Assembly: GCA_018697195.1 (NCBI GenBank)
Contig: CM031861.1
Location: 1,105,966 to 1,169,965 of the forward strand
Direction: 5' to 3'
DNA length: 64,000 nucleotides
Source of the DNA: Certhia americana
Lineage: Eukaryota > Chordata > Aves > Passeriformes > Certhiidae
Shown: positions 23,871-53,128 of the stretch, piece by piece
Layout of the letters: each line of letters begins with the position of its first letter
Numbering within the stretch: the stretch's first letter is position 1
Notes under the pieces: model-generated
What the model was told of the DNA's origin: nothing
The model's input: only the letters and a program-made list of their open reading frames with translations
The model's database searches: none
Made by a program: the position numbers and the translations under genes

Positions 23871-25547
23871 GGCTTGCTGTGTCTTCCTTCCTTGGCAGCA
23901 GCTGGTAGGGAAGGGAGAAGAGGCCCCAGGCTGGAGAGGGGCAGGAGAAAGGCACTGTGGGCAAAGGAACCTCCCTGGCATCATCAAGGCACCTGTGGGG
24001 AACAGAATGGACACCTTGGGAGCAAATGGAGGTGATCCCTTTGTGGGATGCTGGGATTTAGACAATCCCATCCATTTGGCTGCTGAAATTTCCCAGCCCA
24101 GGGCTTTGGCTGACAGGGCAGCACAAAAATGGTTTTCTGTGTGGTGCCCACATTTGGGGCTCAGCTTTGCTAGTTCAGATGAATTAGGGCTGTAGCCCTG
24201 AATTCCCTGCTGAATTCCTGCTGGAATAACCTCACAGTGCCTCCTGGGATATGCAGATTCCCACACAGAGCTGTCTATTTATCACCAGCTGTGCCAGGAA
24301 CCAGCAGAGGTTCCAAGGAAGCTCAGTGGGATCAGGACCAGGACAGGTTTATATTCCATAGAATTTTCTATTTATAATCCTTTGTTATTTATTCATCCCC
24401 CAGCCCCACCCATGTCCCTGAGGGGCACTTGGCAGAGTCCCCTGGAATTGAGCAGATTCCACCCCTCTGAGCTCAGGCTCCAGTTGCTGTTTTAAAGCAG
24501 GAGAAGGTGCTGGCCAGACACGCTCCTGGCCTGTGCTGAGGCAGCCCCTGTGCCCACGGGAGGACATCTCTCTCTGCAGGAGCTGAGTTCATTCCAGAGC
24601 CTCAGGAGTGGCCGCTGGGAGTTCTTTGCCCTTAGGAAAGGATGCACATCCCTGCCTTCAGGGCACCTGCAGTGTGACCCACCTGTGAAAGCTTTCAATT
24701 GGTTTTGCACTTCCAGCTGGCTCCCTGGAAAACTCCAAACTTAATCCAAACAAAACTCCATCCACCTCAAACCCCAAGCAATGCCCTCGGAGGTACATTA
24801 AAATAAAAGGTTAAACTCCTGTGAAGGAAATTCCCTTGCCTTTAACACTGCTGATGGAGGATGTCCCAAGGCTGTAAGGGAAGGGATTGAGGGTGGCTGG
24901 GACAGACCTGGTGGCTGTGTGGGAGCTCCAGGAGGTCAGCACCAGGAATTGCTGTCTGAGCCCTTCTGGAAACCCAATGTGCTGACATTCCCAGGCTATG
25001 CCAGCTGTTCCTTAGGCTATTTTTGGGATGTCAGTGGGATCTGTCTGGGCTGCAGCATCTCTGTGTGCCTGTCCAGAGCAGCCCCTGGCCGAGAAGCTGT
25101 GGGCAGCCCTTAATCTGTGTCCATCCCAGCCTCAGCCTCTGCTGTGATTTTGGGCTGTGAACACTCACCTGCAGGAAATGCCCCTCTGCAGGCAGGACCA
25201 GCCCTGACACTCTCCAAAAGAACTCTGGCCATGGACCAAGGGAACCCCCAGGGCTTGTCTTGCTCATTTCTCCCTGGAAAGGGACATGGCATGAACACCT
25301 TTACAGCTGTTTGGGAAATGCTGGAAAAGACAGGAAATCAGGGTTATGGGAAGAGTTTTGTGCTGTCACACAATTGTTCACCTGTGTTGTTCTAAGGTCA
25401 GGTGCTGGCCATGGAGCTCTGCCCTGTGGACAATCCAGGGGCTGGTGTGTAAAGCAGCATTAGCATATAAGGAATAAAAATGCATTGTCGTAGGAATTAC
25501 CTTACTGGTACCTGGCATTCCCATCCCAGGCAGGAGACTCTCATGAC
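23871..25547. other. Intergenic, no gene recognised
   Basis: Moderately GC-rich unique sequence between the tandem array and the SINE. Short open frames on both strands have no splice context or family resemblance. Nothing is supported here. Confidence 0.5.
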
Positions 25548-25672
25548 CTGAGATTGGCTTGTTTGGAGCAGGGTGCTCCAGGTTGGGGGTTCAATCCCCA
25601 GATGAGCCATTCACATGAAGGTTCAGCTTAGTGGTCCTGGTGTGCACCTTCCCACTCAGGATATCTTATGAG
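25548..25672 (+). mobile_element. tRNA-derived SINE, TguSINE1-like
   Basis: The 5' part resembles a tRNA-Ile: 'gattggcttgtttggagcag' then 'ggtgctccaggt', with a B-box GGTTCAATCCC at 25588-25598 and CCAGATGAGCCA at the tRNA end. The body 'TTCACATGAAGGTTCAGC' followed by 'CACCTTCCCACTCAGGATAT' and ending CTTATGA matches the CR1-like tail of TguSINE1. The copy is diverged. SINEs of this kind are known mainly from passerines. Confidence 0.75.
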
Positions 25673-25689
25673 CTGAAAATAAAGAGTAA

Positions 25690-25985
25690 ACAGTTTTCAC
25701 TGGCTTTTGGAACCCAGATATTTTTGCATTAGAGAGCGTGAGCCACAGGGGAAGCGGGGTGGGGGGGAGAAGGAGAGAATCAGGTCTGACCTCGGATGAG
25801 CGGCCCGAGCAGAACCGAGCCCCGCGGGGTCCCGGTCCCCTACCGGGCACAGTCGGAGCAGCAGCGGCAGCCTCAAGCCCAAAAAGCCCTTTCCATGAAC
25901 AAAGGTTAAAAACATTCTTTGCCAAAGGTTTTTCATCCCTTAAACATGCAAAGAAATAGTTCTCAGAATTTCTCATTCCCACGTA
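25690..25985 (-). mobile_element. Endogenous retroviral LTR fragment (copy C, diverged relative)
   Basis: 25871-25965 shares 'agccctttccatgaacaaag', 'gttaaaa' and 'aaacatgcaaagaaat' with the 3' side of the LTRs at 6840-7516 and 53281-53963, in the same orientation. The adjoining 25730-25865 is unusually GC-rich and not shared with them. It is a different subfamily or a partial LTR; its borders are uncertain. Confidence 0.55.
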
Positions 25986-27995
25986 GTTTTTTTTATCCTG
26001 TATGAAAGAAAGTAGAAAAAATATGCTATTGTAGTTTTGTCTCCAACTGGACATCATTTGAACCTTGAGTGAAGGCTCTGCATTGTTGAAAAGAACCAAT
26101 TTAGGCAGTGCAGCTCTAGGTTACCACATTGATCAGAACCTTAGACTGGTAATTAATAGCAGAAAATAGTTTGGCTGCCACTGTGAGGCAACAGCACATT
26201 GTCCTGCTGCCATTCCCACTATCAGAGTAAAACTGGAACCAAGCAATCCCATTCCATTCCAACCACCCTTATGCTGGCAAAGTGGAGCCCTGAGCTCAAA
26301 AATGCCATTTGTGGCTGAGGTTTTCCATGTGTGAAAGCATCCTCCCTTTCCAGAGGTATTGCAAGTTCCCCTCTTGCCACCCCATTCCATCCATAAATTG
26401 AATACTGACAATCCATAAAGGTTCCACACTATAGCACTGGGATATAATTCTTTTTTCCTTAGGTAGATCTAAAGGAATCTGGAAGTTGCTCAGCCTCTTG
26501 TGCCCTCTTCAAGTGAGCATTTGTAACTTTTCTTCCTACAATAATCCAACCAAACTACTTGGTTACTGCTCCAGGTAGTTACTGGAATACTTTTCTCTTT
26601 TTTCTCATGATGTTTTATTTAACCCCAGTTAAATAAGTACTATTTTGCAAATATTGAAACTACTATATTTGAAATTCCCTGCGTATCACAGAGATTGGAT
26701 AGGTGATCTTCAAACTGTTAGGTGATATTGACCACAGAATAGCAATAAATAGGAAATACCAGGACAAAAGGTAATCCAATACACACCCCCCAAAATCCTC
26801 CAAATTTTTGTTTGTTTTGTTGGTTTTTTGGGGGGTTTTTTGTATTCTGGAAGCAACAAACTTTAACAGCAGTGCCCTGCATACCTAGAAAACAGTGACC
26901 CAGGCATGAAGATGAGCGAGCTGATGGTGCTTCAGATTCCAGTTTTCAAGGATGACATTAGTGAGACACTGCTTGGAGCACAGTTCACACAGTGCTCATG
27001 TTTACAGAATAAAGTATTTTTATTTATTGGTCTTGAAGGGGCAATTTTTTCCACAAAACATCCAAGATTTTCAGGGAACAGAAGGGACCACGCTGTACTG
27101 TGCAAGGCTACCATGATTTAAGAGTCCAGATTATCTTGCAATATTTAAATAACCTTGGCATTAACAGCAGAGGGGCAGTGCAGTTTCCAAGGCTGCATAA
27201 GAAAAGGATGTGTGTACAACCAGCCCTGGAACAAAGCCCAGCTACAAGATACATTTGTTTTCTAGGTTTGCAGAGAGCCTTTTTGCTCCTGCCCAGACCA
27301 TCCTCTCCAGGATGACTGCAACACAACCAAAACACACACACTCACCAGCACCACTCATCCAAATCTGCCATGACAATCAGTGCATTCAGCTGCTTCTACA
27401 AACATCAATTTACTCTTTTATACTTACTCTAAAAACTAACAGTATATTTATATACAATAATTAAAAAACCACCAAGTTTTAGCTTGATCATAACTACCGA
27501 GCCTGCTACTACAAGCTGCATAGTTCATACTATGATCCCTCTTTCTTTTTATTTGGTTCACCTTGGAAAACACAATTCCAAGGAGGTCTTGAAATTAAAC
27601 TTTTTGAAGAGCTCCTCTTGTATCCTTTAGTCACTGTGAAAGAGAACCATGTAACAAGAAAACAGCTGGAGAATTAGCAGTATTTTATTTGTCCTGAATC
27701 TAAGAATTTAGAAACTTAAGTTTTTACAAACATGATTTTATACAAACTATAGGGAATGACACCCAGGTGTGTCACCATGGCTGTTATCAGTGTCCCCAGG
27801 CATAGCACAGGGAGAGGAGAAGCACCACAGCCAGCAGTAAAATCAAAATGAATCCCCTAAGGAGCCCCACAGCAAGCACAGGAGCCTGACAACCCAACAG
27901 CACCAACAGCTATAAATCCAACACAGCACATTCCAGCCAAAGCTGCTGTTAGCTCACTCCCTTTGAGCTCCAAAGAGACACCAAAAAGGGCTGTC
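25986..27995. other. Intergenic, possible distal DHCR7 3' UTR
   Basis: No gene is recognised. On the minus strand, which carries DHCR7, AATAAA occurs at 27684-27689. If used, it would end a DHCR7 3' UTR of about 1.4 kb spanning the LTR at 27996-28545. More TTTATT words follow at lower coordinates. Transcript evidence would be needed to choose. Confidence 0.4.
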
Positions 27996-28545
27996 TGTCA
28001 TGGTTTAACTCAGCCACACACAGCTGCTTGCTCACTCCCCCACTGTGGGCTGGGGGAGGGAATGAGGAAAGGGAGAAAACTCAGGGGTTGAGACAAACAC
28101 AGTTTAATAGGTAAAGGAAAAACGATGCACACAAACAAAGCAAAATAAGGGATCTACTCCCTACTTGCCACCTGCAGGCAGATGTTCAGCCATCTTCAAG
28201 AAAACAGGGCTCCATCACATGTAATGGTGACTGGGAATGACAAATACCATCACTCCTGACATCCCCCACTTCCTTCTTCCTCCAACTTTGTGCTGAGCAT
28301 GATGCCATATGGCCTAGGACATTCCTTGGGTCAGTTGGGGTCAGCTGTCCTACCTGTGTCCCCTCCTAACTCCTTGTGCCCCACCAGCCCACTCCCTGGT
28401 GGGTGCAGAAAAGGCCTTGATGCTGTGTAAACACTGCTCAGCAGTAGTGAAAATACCCCCGTGTTCTCAGCACTGTCTCAGCTCAAATCCAAAACTATGC
28501 CCATACAGCTACTGTGAAAAAAATTAACTCTACTCCAGACCTACA
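27996..28545 (-). mobile_element. ERVL-type solo LTR
   Basis: The plus strand shows the inverted end TGTCATGGTTTAACTCAGCC, then 'actcccccactgtgggctgg', 'gttgagacaaacacagttta', 'ccttgtgccccaccagccca' and 'aattaactctactccag'. This is the order seen in avian ERVL LTRs read in antisense. No internal retroviral genes are seen. The distal border is approximate. Confidence 0.75.
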
Positions 28546-29113
28546 AGCACAGCTCAGTAGCATCACGAAGTCTGGTGTCAGTAGCAAAATAAAACTCATT
28601 TGGTCGTGTTCCATATTGTCAGGTGCTGAAAATTGCACTAATTTATAACAGTTTTCACTTTTGTTTTAGATTATAAGAGTTATTTCAGACCAGCTTCTGT
28701 AGTTCAGTATTTCTACTGTTCATCTCTTGACAAGCAACCAACAATCAAACCTCCTTTGCCATTGCTCCCAATTGTAAGTTCTGATGGTCACAAGCAACTG
28801 CATCAGAAAACTTCTTTCCTAAAGAGGCGACAGAACTCTTTCTCTTCTCTCCTGAAGCATTGCAAACTGCTTCCAGATCCCTGCTACAATCAGGGAGGCC
28901 ACCTCCCAGCATTGGGGTTTCTCAGGAGTGTCAATACGTGCATCTTTTCTTAAGCTCCGAATTAATTTGGAAACGGGGAGATTCAGAGGGGCGTTCCAAT
29001 TCAAGGTGTCTTCTAAAAAACCGGGGCAGTTCAGTGCCTCACTTCAGTTACTTTAAACAAGGCATGCCTGCGTGTTTCTCCTTTTTTCCTTTCCCCTGCA
29101 TGCTGCGTTAGCC

Positions 29114-34246
<5,133 letters not shown>

Positions 34247-34252
34247 GATGTC
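34247..34252 (-). other. DHCR7: DHCR7 5' UTR part of the first coding exon
   Basis: The acceptor 'tcctacag' (minus strand) is followed by GACATC and then ATG. Only six UTR bases lie in this exon. The upstream donor is not certain: GTAATG at about 34922 and GTGAGG at about 35226 (minus strand) are both plausible ends of a noncoding exon 1. Confidence 0.6.
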
Positions 34253-34979
34253 CTGTAGGAAAGAAAATATGAATCCCATTACTCCAGCTGGTTCTCACTA
34301 AATCTTATGCCTCTACAAGAGAATCACAAATAAAAGTCACTACAATCTATCATATAGACTTCAGACAACGTGAAATTTGGGGTGGAGGACAGGAAGCAAA
34401 AAATTTTCACCAATTAATTCCCTATGAACATACATTTAGCAAGACATAATCAAAACATTCATATCAAAGTAATCCATTAAACTTCTTGCTAGCTGGAAAT
34501 TTCTAAGATGCATAGATAATACATAGCTTACTGCATATATGCAGATGTAAAAGGAAGAAAAATGTTCCATCATGCTCTCATAAACCTCTGTAACTTAACT
34601 GCCTTTCTTAATTCGATAAATTGTGACTGCTGTAACATAACCTGTACTGGACCTTGTCAATTGGATGCTTTTGCCCAGAGTCCTTGCTCCATCTGTGTCA
34701 TTTACACCACAGAAAACAAGATACAATCCTATCTAAATCAGTGGGGACGGAGAATGATTTACTAGGCAACACCTAATTCTCTCTGGGGAACAGGCACTGT
34801 AGCTTTCTTTCAGTCCCGTCAAATACTTCTTACGTTAAAGATCATCATCCTATAATCTGAACTACGGACTGGCTTCCCCACGGCTCTCTCTGTGTGCCCC
34901 ATCACGGCGAACTTGATCCATTACCTGGACACTGACTGAGCCTGGCCATACCCTCTGCATCCACCGCCTCCCGGGCAAC

Positions 34980-35760
34980 CTGTTCCAGCGCCTGACCCCA
35001 CCAACAGCGAAAAAAGAAATGTTCTCGCATCCAATCCCAATCTCCACTCCCTCTCCTTAAGGCCATTTCCTTTAGTCCTCCCCCCGAAGGTTTCTTTTCA
35101 GAAGCGATCTGAGGGGAAGGCGGCTCGTCGCTCCCCTTTGCCCGCACGCCTGGCTCCCTTCCAGGCCCGATCCCAGACACGACAAGGAAGGAACGCACCC
35201 ACCTACGGGCCCGGGCTCGCTGCCTCACCGGGGTGGGGGGGAAATCACCGACAGAGGATCACTTCAGCAGCGAGCCCGTTCTCCCGGGGCCGCCGCCGCT
35301 CCGACTCAGCCGGCACCCAGCACCCCCTCGGCCGGCACCCAGCGCCCCTCGGCCGGCACCCAGCGCCCCTCGGCCGGCACCCAGCACCCCCTCGGCCGGC
35401 ACCCAGCGCCCCTCAGCCGTACCAGCGCCCCTCAGCCGGCACCCAGCGCCCCCTCGGCCGGCACCCAGCGCCCCCTCGGCCGGCACCCAGCGCCCCCTCA
35501 GCCGGCACCCAGCGGTCCCTCGGCCGGCACCCAGCGCCCCCTCAGCCGGCCCCGCCCCCTCCCCGCGGTCTCAGCCAATCCCCGCCGCGCCCCGCCCGCT
35601 CCGCGGCTCCCCATTGGTGGAGCGGGCTCGTCCCATGGGCCGAGGAGCGCGCGGGGCGCAGGCTCCGCCCCGTCGCCGGGACCCGCGCTCCTTCCCGGGG
35701 CAGGGGGAGCTTCGGCCTGCGGGCACGGAGGGTCGCTGAATGAACCCAAACCTTCTGCAG
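34980..35760 (-). promoter_or_regulatory. DHCR7: DHCR7 CpG-island promoter with CCAAT boxes
   Basis: A CpG-dense block lies upstream of the DHCR7 coding exons. It contains two NF-Y-type CCAAT boxes in opposite orientation (CCAAT at 35575-35579 and ATTGG at 35613-35617) and several Sp1-like GC boxes (around 35550-35605 and 35665). Genes of sterol synthesis usually combine NF-Y and Sp1 sites with a sterol response element; I could not identify a convincing one. A minisatellite occupies the centre. The exact start site is unknown. Confidence 0.65.
35309..35555. repeat. GC-rich minisatellite, 19-22-bp unit, in the DHCR7 promoter
   Basis: About eleven to twelve tandem units begin with GCCGGCACCCAGC and continue GCCCC(C)TC. 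Unit starts are 35309, 35331, 35352, 35373, 35395, 35416, 35435, 35457, 35479, 35501, 35523 and 35545. Most units are 21-22 bases; one is 19. Variants such as GTACC and AGCGGTCCC mark individual units. Long open frames through it on both strands are repeat artefacts. Confidence 0.95.
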
Positions 35761-35914
35761 GGCTGGGAAGTGGTGTCCGAGAAAATAGGTTACACCTGCG
35801 CTTGGGTCAGAACATCCCCCTGTGCGGCCATGGAGCCCCTAAAGCCAGACTGGGCCGCCTTGAGTCGTTATTAAACCCTCCACGCTCCACTGGCTGTCCT
35901 GTGCCATTCCCGAT

Positions 35915-36537
35915 GGCTCCGCAGAAAAACACCTGGGGGTGCTGGTCGAGAGCTGCTGAAGGCGAGCCCGGGTGTGCCCAGGTGGCCAGGAAGGACAATG
36001 GCATCCTGGCCTGTGTCAGCAATAGTGTGGCCAGCAGGAGCAGGGCAGTGACCGTCCCCCTGTTCTGAGCACCGCTGAGGCCACACCTCCGACCGTGGGG
36101 TCAGTGCTGGGCACCTCAATCCAAGACATTGAGCTGCTGGAGTGTGTCCAGAGAAGGGAATGGATCTGGGGAAGGGGCTGGGGGGAGGTCTCAGCCTGGA
36201 GAAAAAGAAAGGAGGGGATCTTCTCACACTGCACAATTCCCTGAAGGGAGGCTGTAGCCTGTAGGCTGTTCTCCCAAGCGACAAGAGAAGAGGAAATGGC
36301 CTCAAGTTGTGCCAAGGCTTGTTTAGATCGGATATTAAAGTTTCTTCATGGCAAAGGTTAGCAGGAATTGGCACAGACTGCCCAGGGCGGTGGTGAAGTC
36401 ACCATTGCTGGAGGTAAAAGCCGTGTACATGTGACACTCGGGGACGTGCTTTGGTGGTGGGCTTGGCAGTGCTGGATGAGAGGTAGGACTCAGTGATCTT
36501 ACAGGTCCTTAACAACCTGGACAATTCTGGTTCTACT
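35915..36537 (+). mobile_element. CR1 LINE 3' portion (sense)
   Basis: Sense CR1 lies between the DHCR7 and NADSYN1 promoters. Blocks include 'acctgggggtgctggtcgag', 'gtgcccaggtggccaggaag', 'aatggcatcctggcctgtgt', 'cagcaatagtgtggccagca' and 'gaggaaatggcctcaagttg', then the 3' end 'gatcttacaggtccttaaca'. It retains the end of the reverse-transcriptase frame plus the 3' UTR, with many changes. Confidence 0.85.
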
Positions 36538-36939
36538 ACAGAAAGAAGTTAGAATCCTGTGTTTAAGGTGGCTCACGGCAGCCAAATACGTGATGAAGGA
36601 CCTAAGAGAGGAGACCGGACTTCGAAGAAGTCACCCTCTCTGGGATCAGCACCCTCAGGGGTGATGCTGAAATGAGAACAGCACACAGAACACTGCACCC
36701 TGTTCCAGTTACCTTCAGCACTCGCACTCTGAACTCGGTTTGAGAGACACCTCTCCAGAGAAGCTGCAGGGCTAAGAAGCGGGCTAAGGCTGCATTCCCG
36801 TTATTCGGGGCTCTGGGGAGAGGAAAACGCCTGGGGGAGGCAGCAGCACACAGCACCGGAGGAGCCACAGCGCGGGGGGACACCGGCTCTGGATCGAGCC
36901 GCTGCTTCAAGCGCTGACGGTGCCGGTACTGCTGCCGGG

Positions 36940-37045
36940 GCAGGAGGAGGGCCCGGGAGGAGAAACCGGGAGGAGTGTCCGGAGGAGGGCCCGGGAGGAG
37001 AAACCGGGAGGAGTGTCCGGAGGAGGGCCCGGGAGGAGCGGGCAA
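36940..37045. repeat. 38-bp minisatellite in the NADSYN1 promoter
   Basis: The block GCCCGGGAGGAG-AAACCGGGAGGAG-TGTCCGGAGGAGG recurs at 36951, 36989 and 37027, an exact 38-base spacing. There are two full identical units and one partial. Each unit itself contains CCGGGAGGAG sub-repeats. Confidence 0.9.
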
Positions 37046-37116
37046 AGGAGGGCCTGGCAGCCCCGGTACCGCCCCGGTACCGCCCTGGAAGCAGCGGGGA
37101 AGGCGACGGGGCCGCC

Positions 37117-51408
<14,292 letters not shown>

Positions 51409-51815
51409 CTTTCTCTCTTGTTTAACTGTGGTAATTAATTTGCCAAATAGAATGTTCAAAACTGGATTATACTGTGATAATGAGCAGGGATGACCTGCTT
51501 AATAGTTCTTGAGCTGACCATTATAATCAATTTTTTAAATTGACTCCTTGTTTTACTCCCAATATAGTTAAACTGTAGTTTGGCTGAGGGAACATTTATT
51601 AAAGATTTTCTTCAACTTCTTGAGTTAATTGCCTTTATTTTAAAATATTTGGATAATCATAAATTAACCAGAGTAGTAGTTTGTTTGGTTCTGATAATTT
51701 GGATATGAATTTTGAGTAACATTCAGCTGAATGTGTAAAATTTTAACAGTTCTGGCATGTGCTGTTGAGGGGGAAAACACCTTACTTTGCAATAAACTTG
51801 TAATTTTGTCATGCT
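51409..51815 (+). other. NADSYN1: NADSYN1 3' UTR
   Basis: The UTR follows the TGA at 51406-51408. A canonical AATAAA at 51791-51796, followed by T/G-rich sequence, makes an end near 51815 likely. An ATTAAA at about 51598 and an AATAAA at 52144-52149 are possible alternatives. Confidence 0.65.
51791..51796 (+). terminator. NADSYN1: NADSYN1 polyadenylation signal
   Basis: Canonical AATAAA about 380 bases after the stop codon, with a downstream TTTTGTC-type element. Confidence 0.65.
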
Positions 51816-53128
51816 AAGTGACTCAGTTCTTATTCTGCATGTTTTTTATTTACCTGGCATGGATTTCTAGACTGGTCCAGTATTTTGAGTGGCCACAAGG
51901 TCTAACTTGGCAAGGTTTTGGAAGCATGTCTCTCTTGAAGCAGATAGGTAATCTTCATGTTAGTGGGATCAAATTTAGAGTTCAGCTTCTTGTTTTGTTT
52001 GAATATTGCAGAATGAAGTATAAAACCAGCATCTTCTGAGCTCAATTAGCATGTTATCCACATCCCACCTACAGTTTGCAAAAACTTAATTTTTAACTTC
52101 ATGACTTCAACTGATCTTTTAAATTTGTTCAGTGCTGTGGAGCAATAAAAAAGGATGAGCTTGTTCCTTTGCCTGAGGCCCTTTTCTGCCTTTTCATTTA
52201 ATCTTTGGCTGTTCCCATTTCTTTTTTAAACCTTGATTTGAAAGGTACATTTCTAATAGGGAAAACTTGAAATGCATTTCTGCAGTTCTGGGCAAACAAC
52301 ATTCTTAACTGCAGCAACAGGAGAGCTTAGGCCCAGTGATACTTCTGTTAAAATAGTCTTACATTGTGCTAGTAGAAAATGTCTGCTAAAAAGGACATGT
52401 TCTCCACATTTGTTTTCCACAACTCGGGGAGTTGATTCACTTGTAGTTCAAGATGCTGCATTGTTCATTGTGTGTTTCTTATATGGTGTTAATTGAAATA
52501 CATAATTAACTTACCTTAAAGGGTGCTGCTGGTAGGAAGAATGGAAAACCCCAGCTGCAATTTGACTTCCTTCACAGTTAGTTGGGCATTTCCACTTCCC
52601 ATGCCAGACAGAGGGAGTGGATGAATTCTGAACAGAATTCATCAAATTCAACAAGTTCAAGAATTTGTTGTGTATTTGAAGACTTCTTATTTCTTTGCTT
52701 CCTCTGGAAGTTACTGGTTTTTCTCTTTCTGGACAATCACAGAAGAGGAAAGAGGAGACATTTGCTTTCATTCAAATAAAAAATAATAGCACAAAAATAC
52801 AATATTTACACGTCTCCTCTGTTGTTACAATTAGTGTTCTTACGCTGACTATTTCAGACTTTTCAGTCTTTCTTAGCAATGGCATTTACAGCATGTGTAC
52901 AAATTGCATTTTATTTCTTGCCTGCTAATGCTGACTACAGATTGCACCAGGTGACTCCTATTTTCCTTCTACTATCCCAAAATTTTCACTGTGTCTGTTC
53001 CATCTGATGCCTCTAGTTCGACTGTTATCAACACTTAACTCCAATGTCATTATTGCATTGTTGCCTACGGAGGATGGGAAATAATTCTAACGTGTAGCTG
53101 ATTATGTTCACTTTTACTGAAGACAACT
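51816..53128. other. Intergenic, no gene recognised
   Basis: AT-rich sequence between the NADSYN1 3' end and the LTR cluster. The only structure noticed is a 24-base palindrome at 52620-52643. No gene or known repeat is seen. Confidence 0.5.
52620..52643. repeat. 24-base near-perfect palindrome
   Basis: GATGAATTCTG, then AA, then CAGAATTCATC: two 11-base arms that pair perfectly around a 2-base centre. Confidence 0.9.

Noticed and set aside
23595..24266. 223-codon minus-strand open frame
   Set aside because: It runs from unique flank into the tandem array and shows the same repeat-derived words; no domain or splice context.
25551..25622. Possible functional tRNA gene
   Set aside because: Only the B-box and general outline survive; the acceptor stem does not pair and a CR1-like tail follows, so it is a SINE.
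35138..35743. 201-codon plus-strand open frame (and overlapping 168-codon frame)
   Set aside because: Encoded by the promoter minisatellite, giving PAPSAPRP-type repeats in several frames at once.
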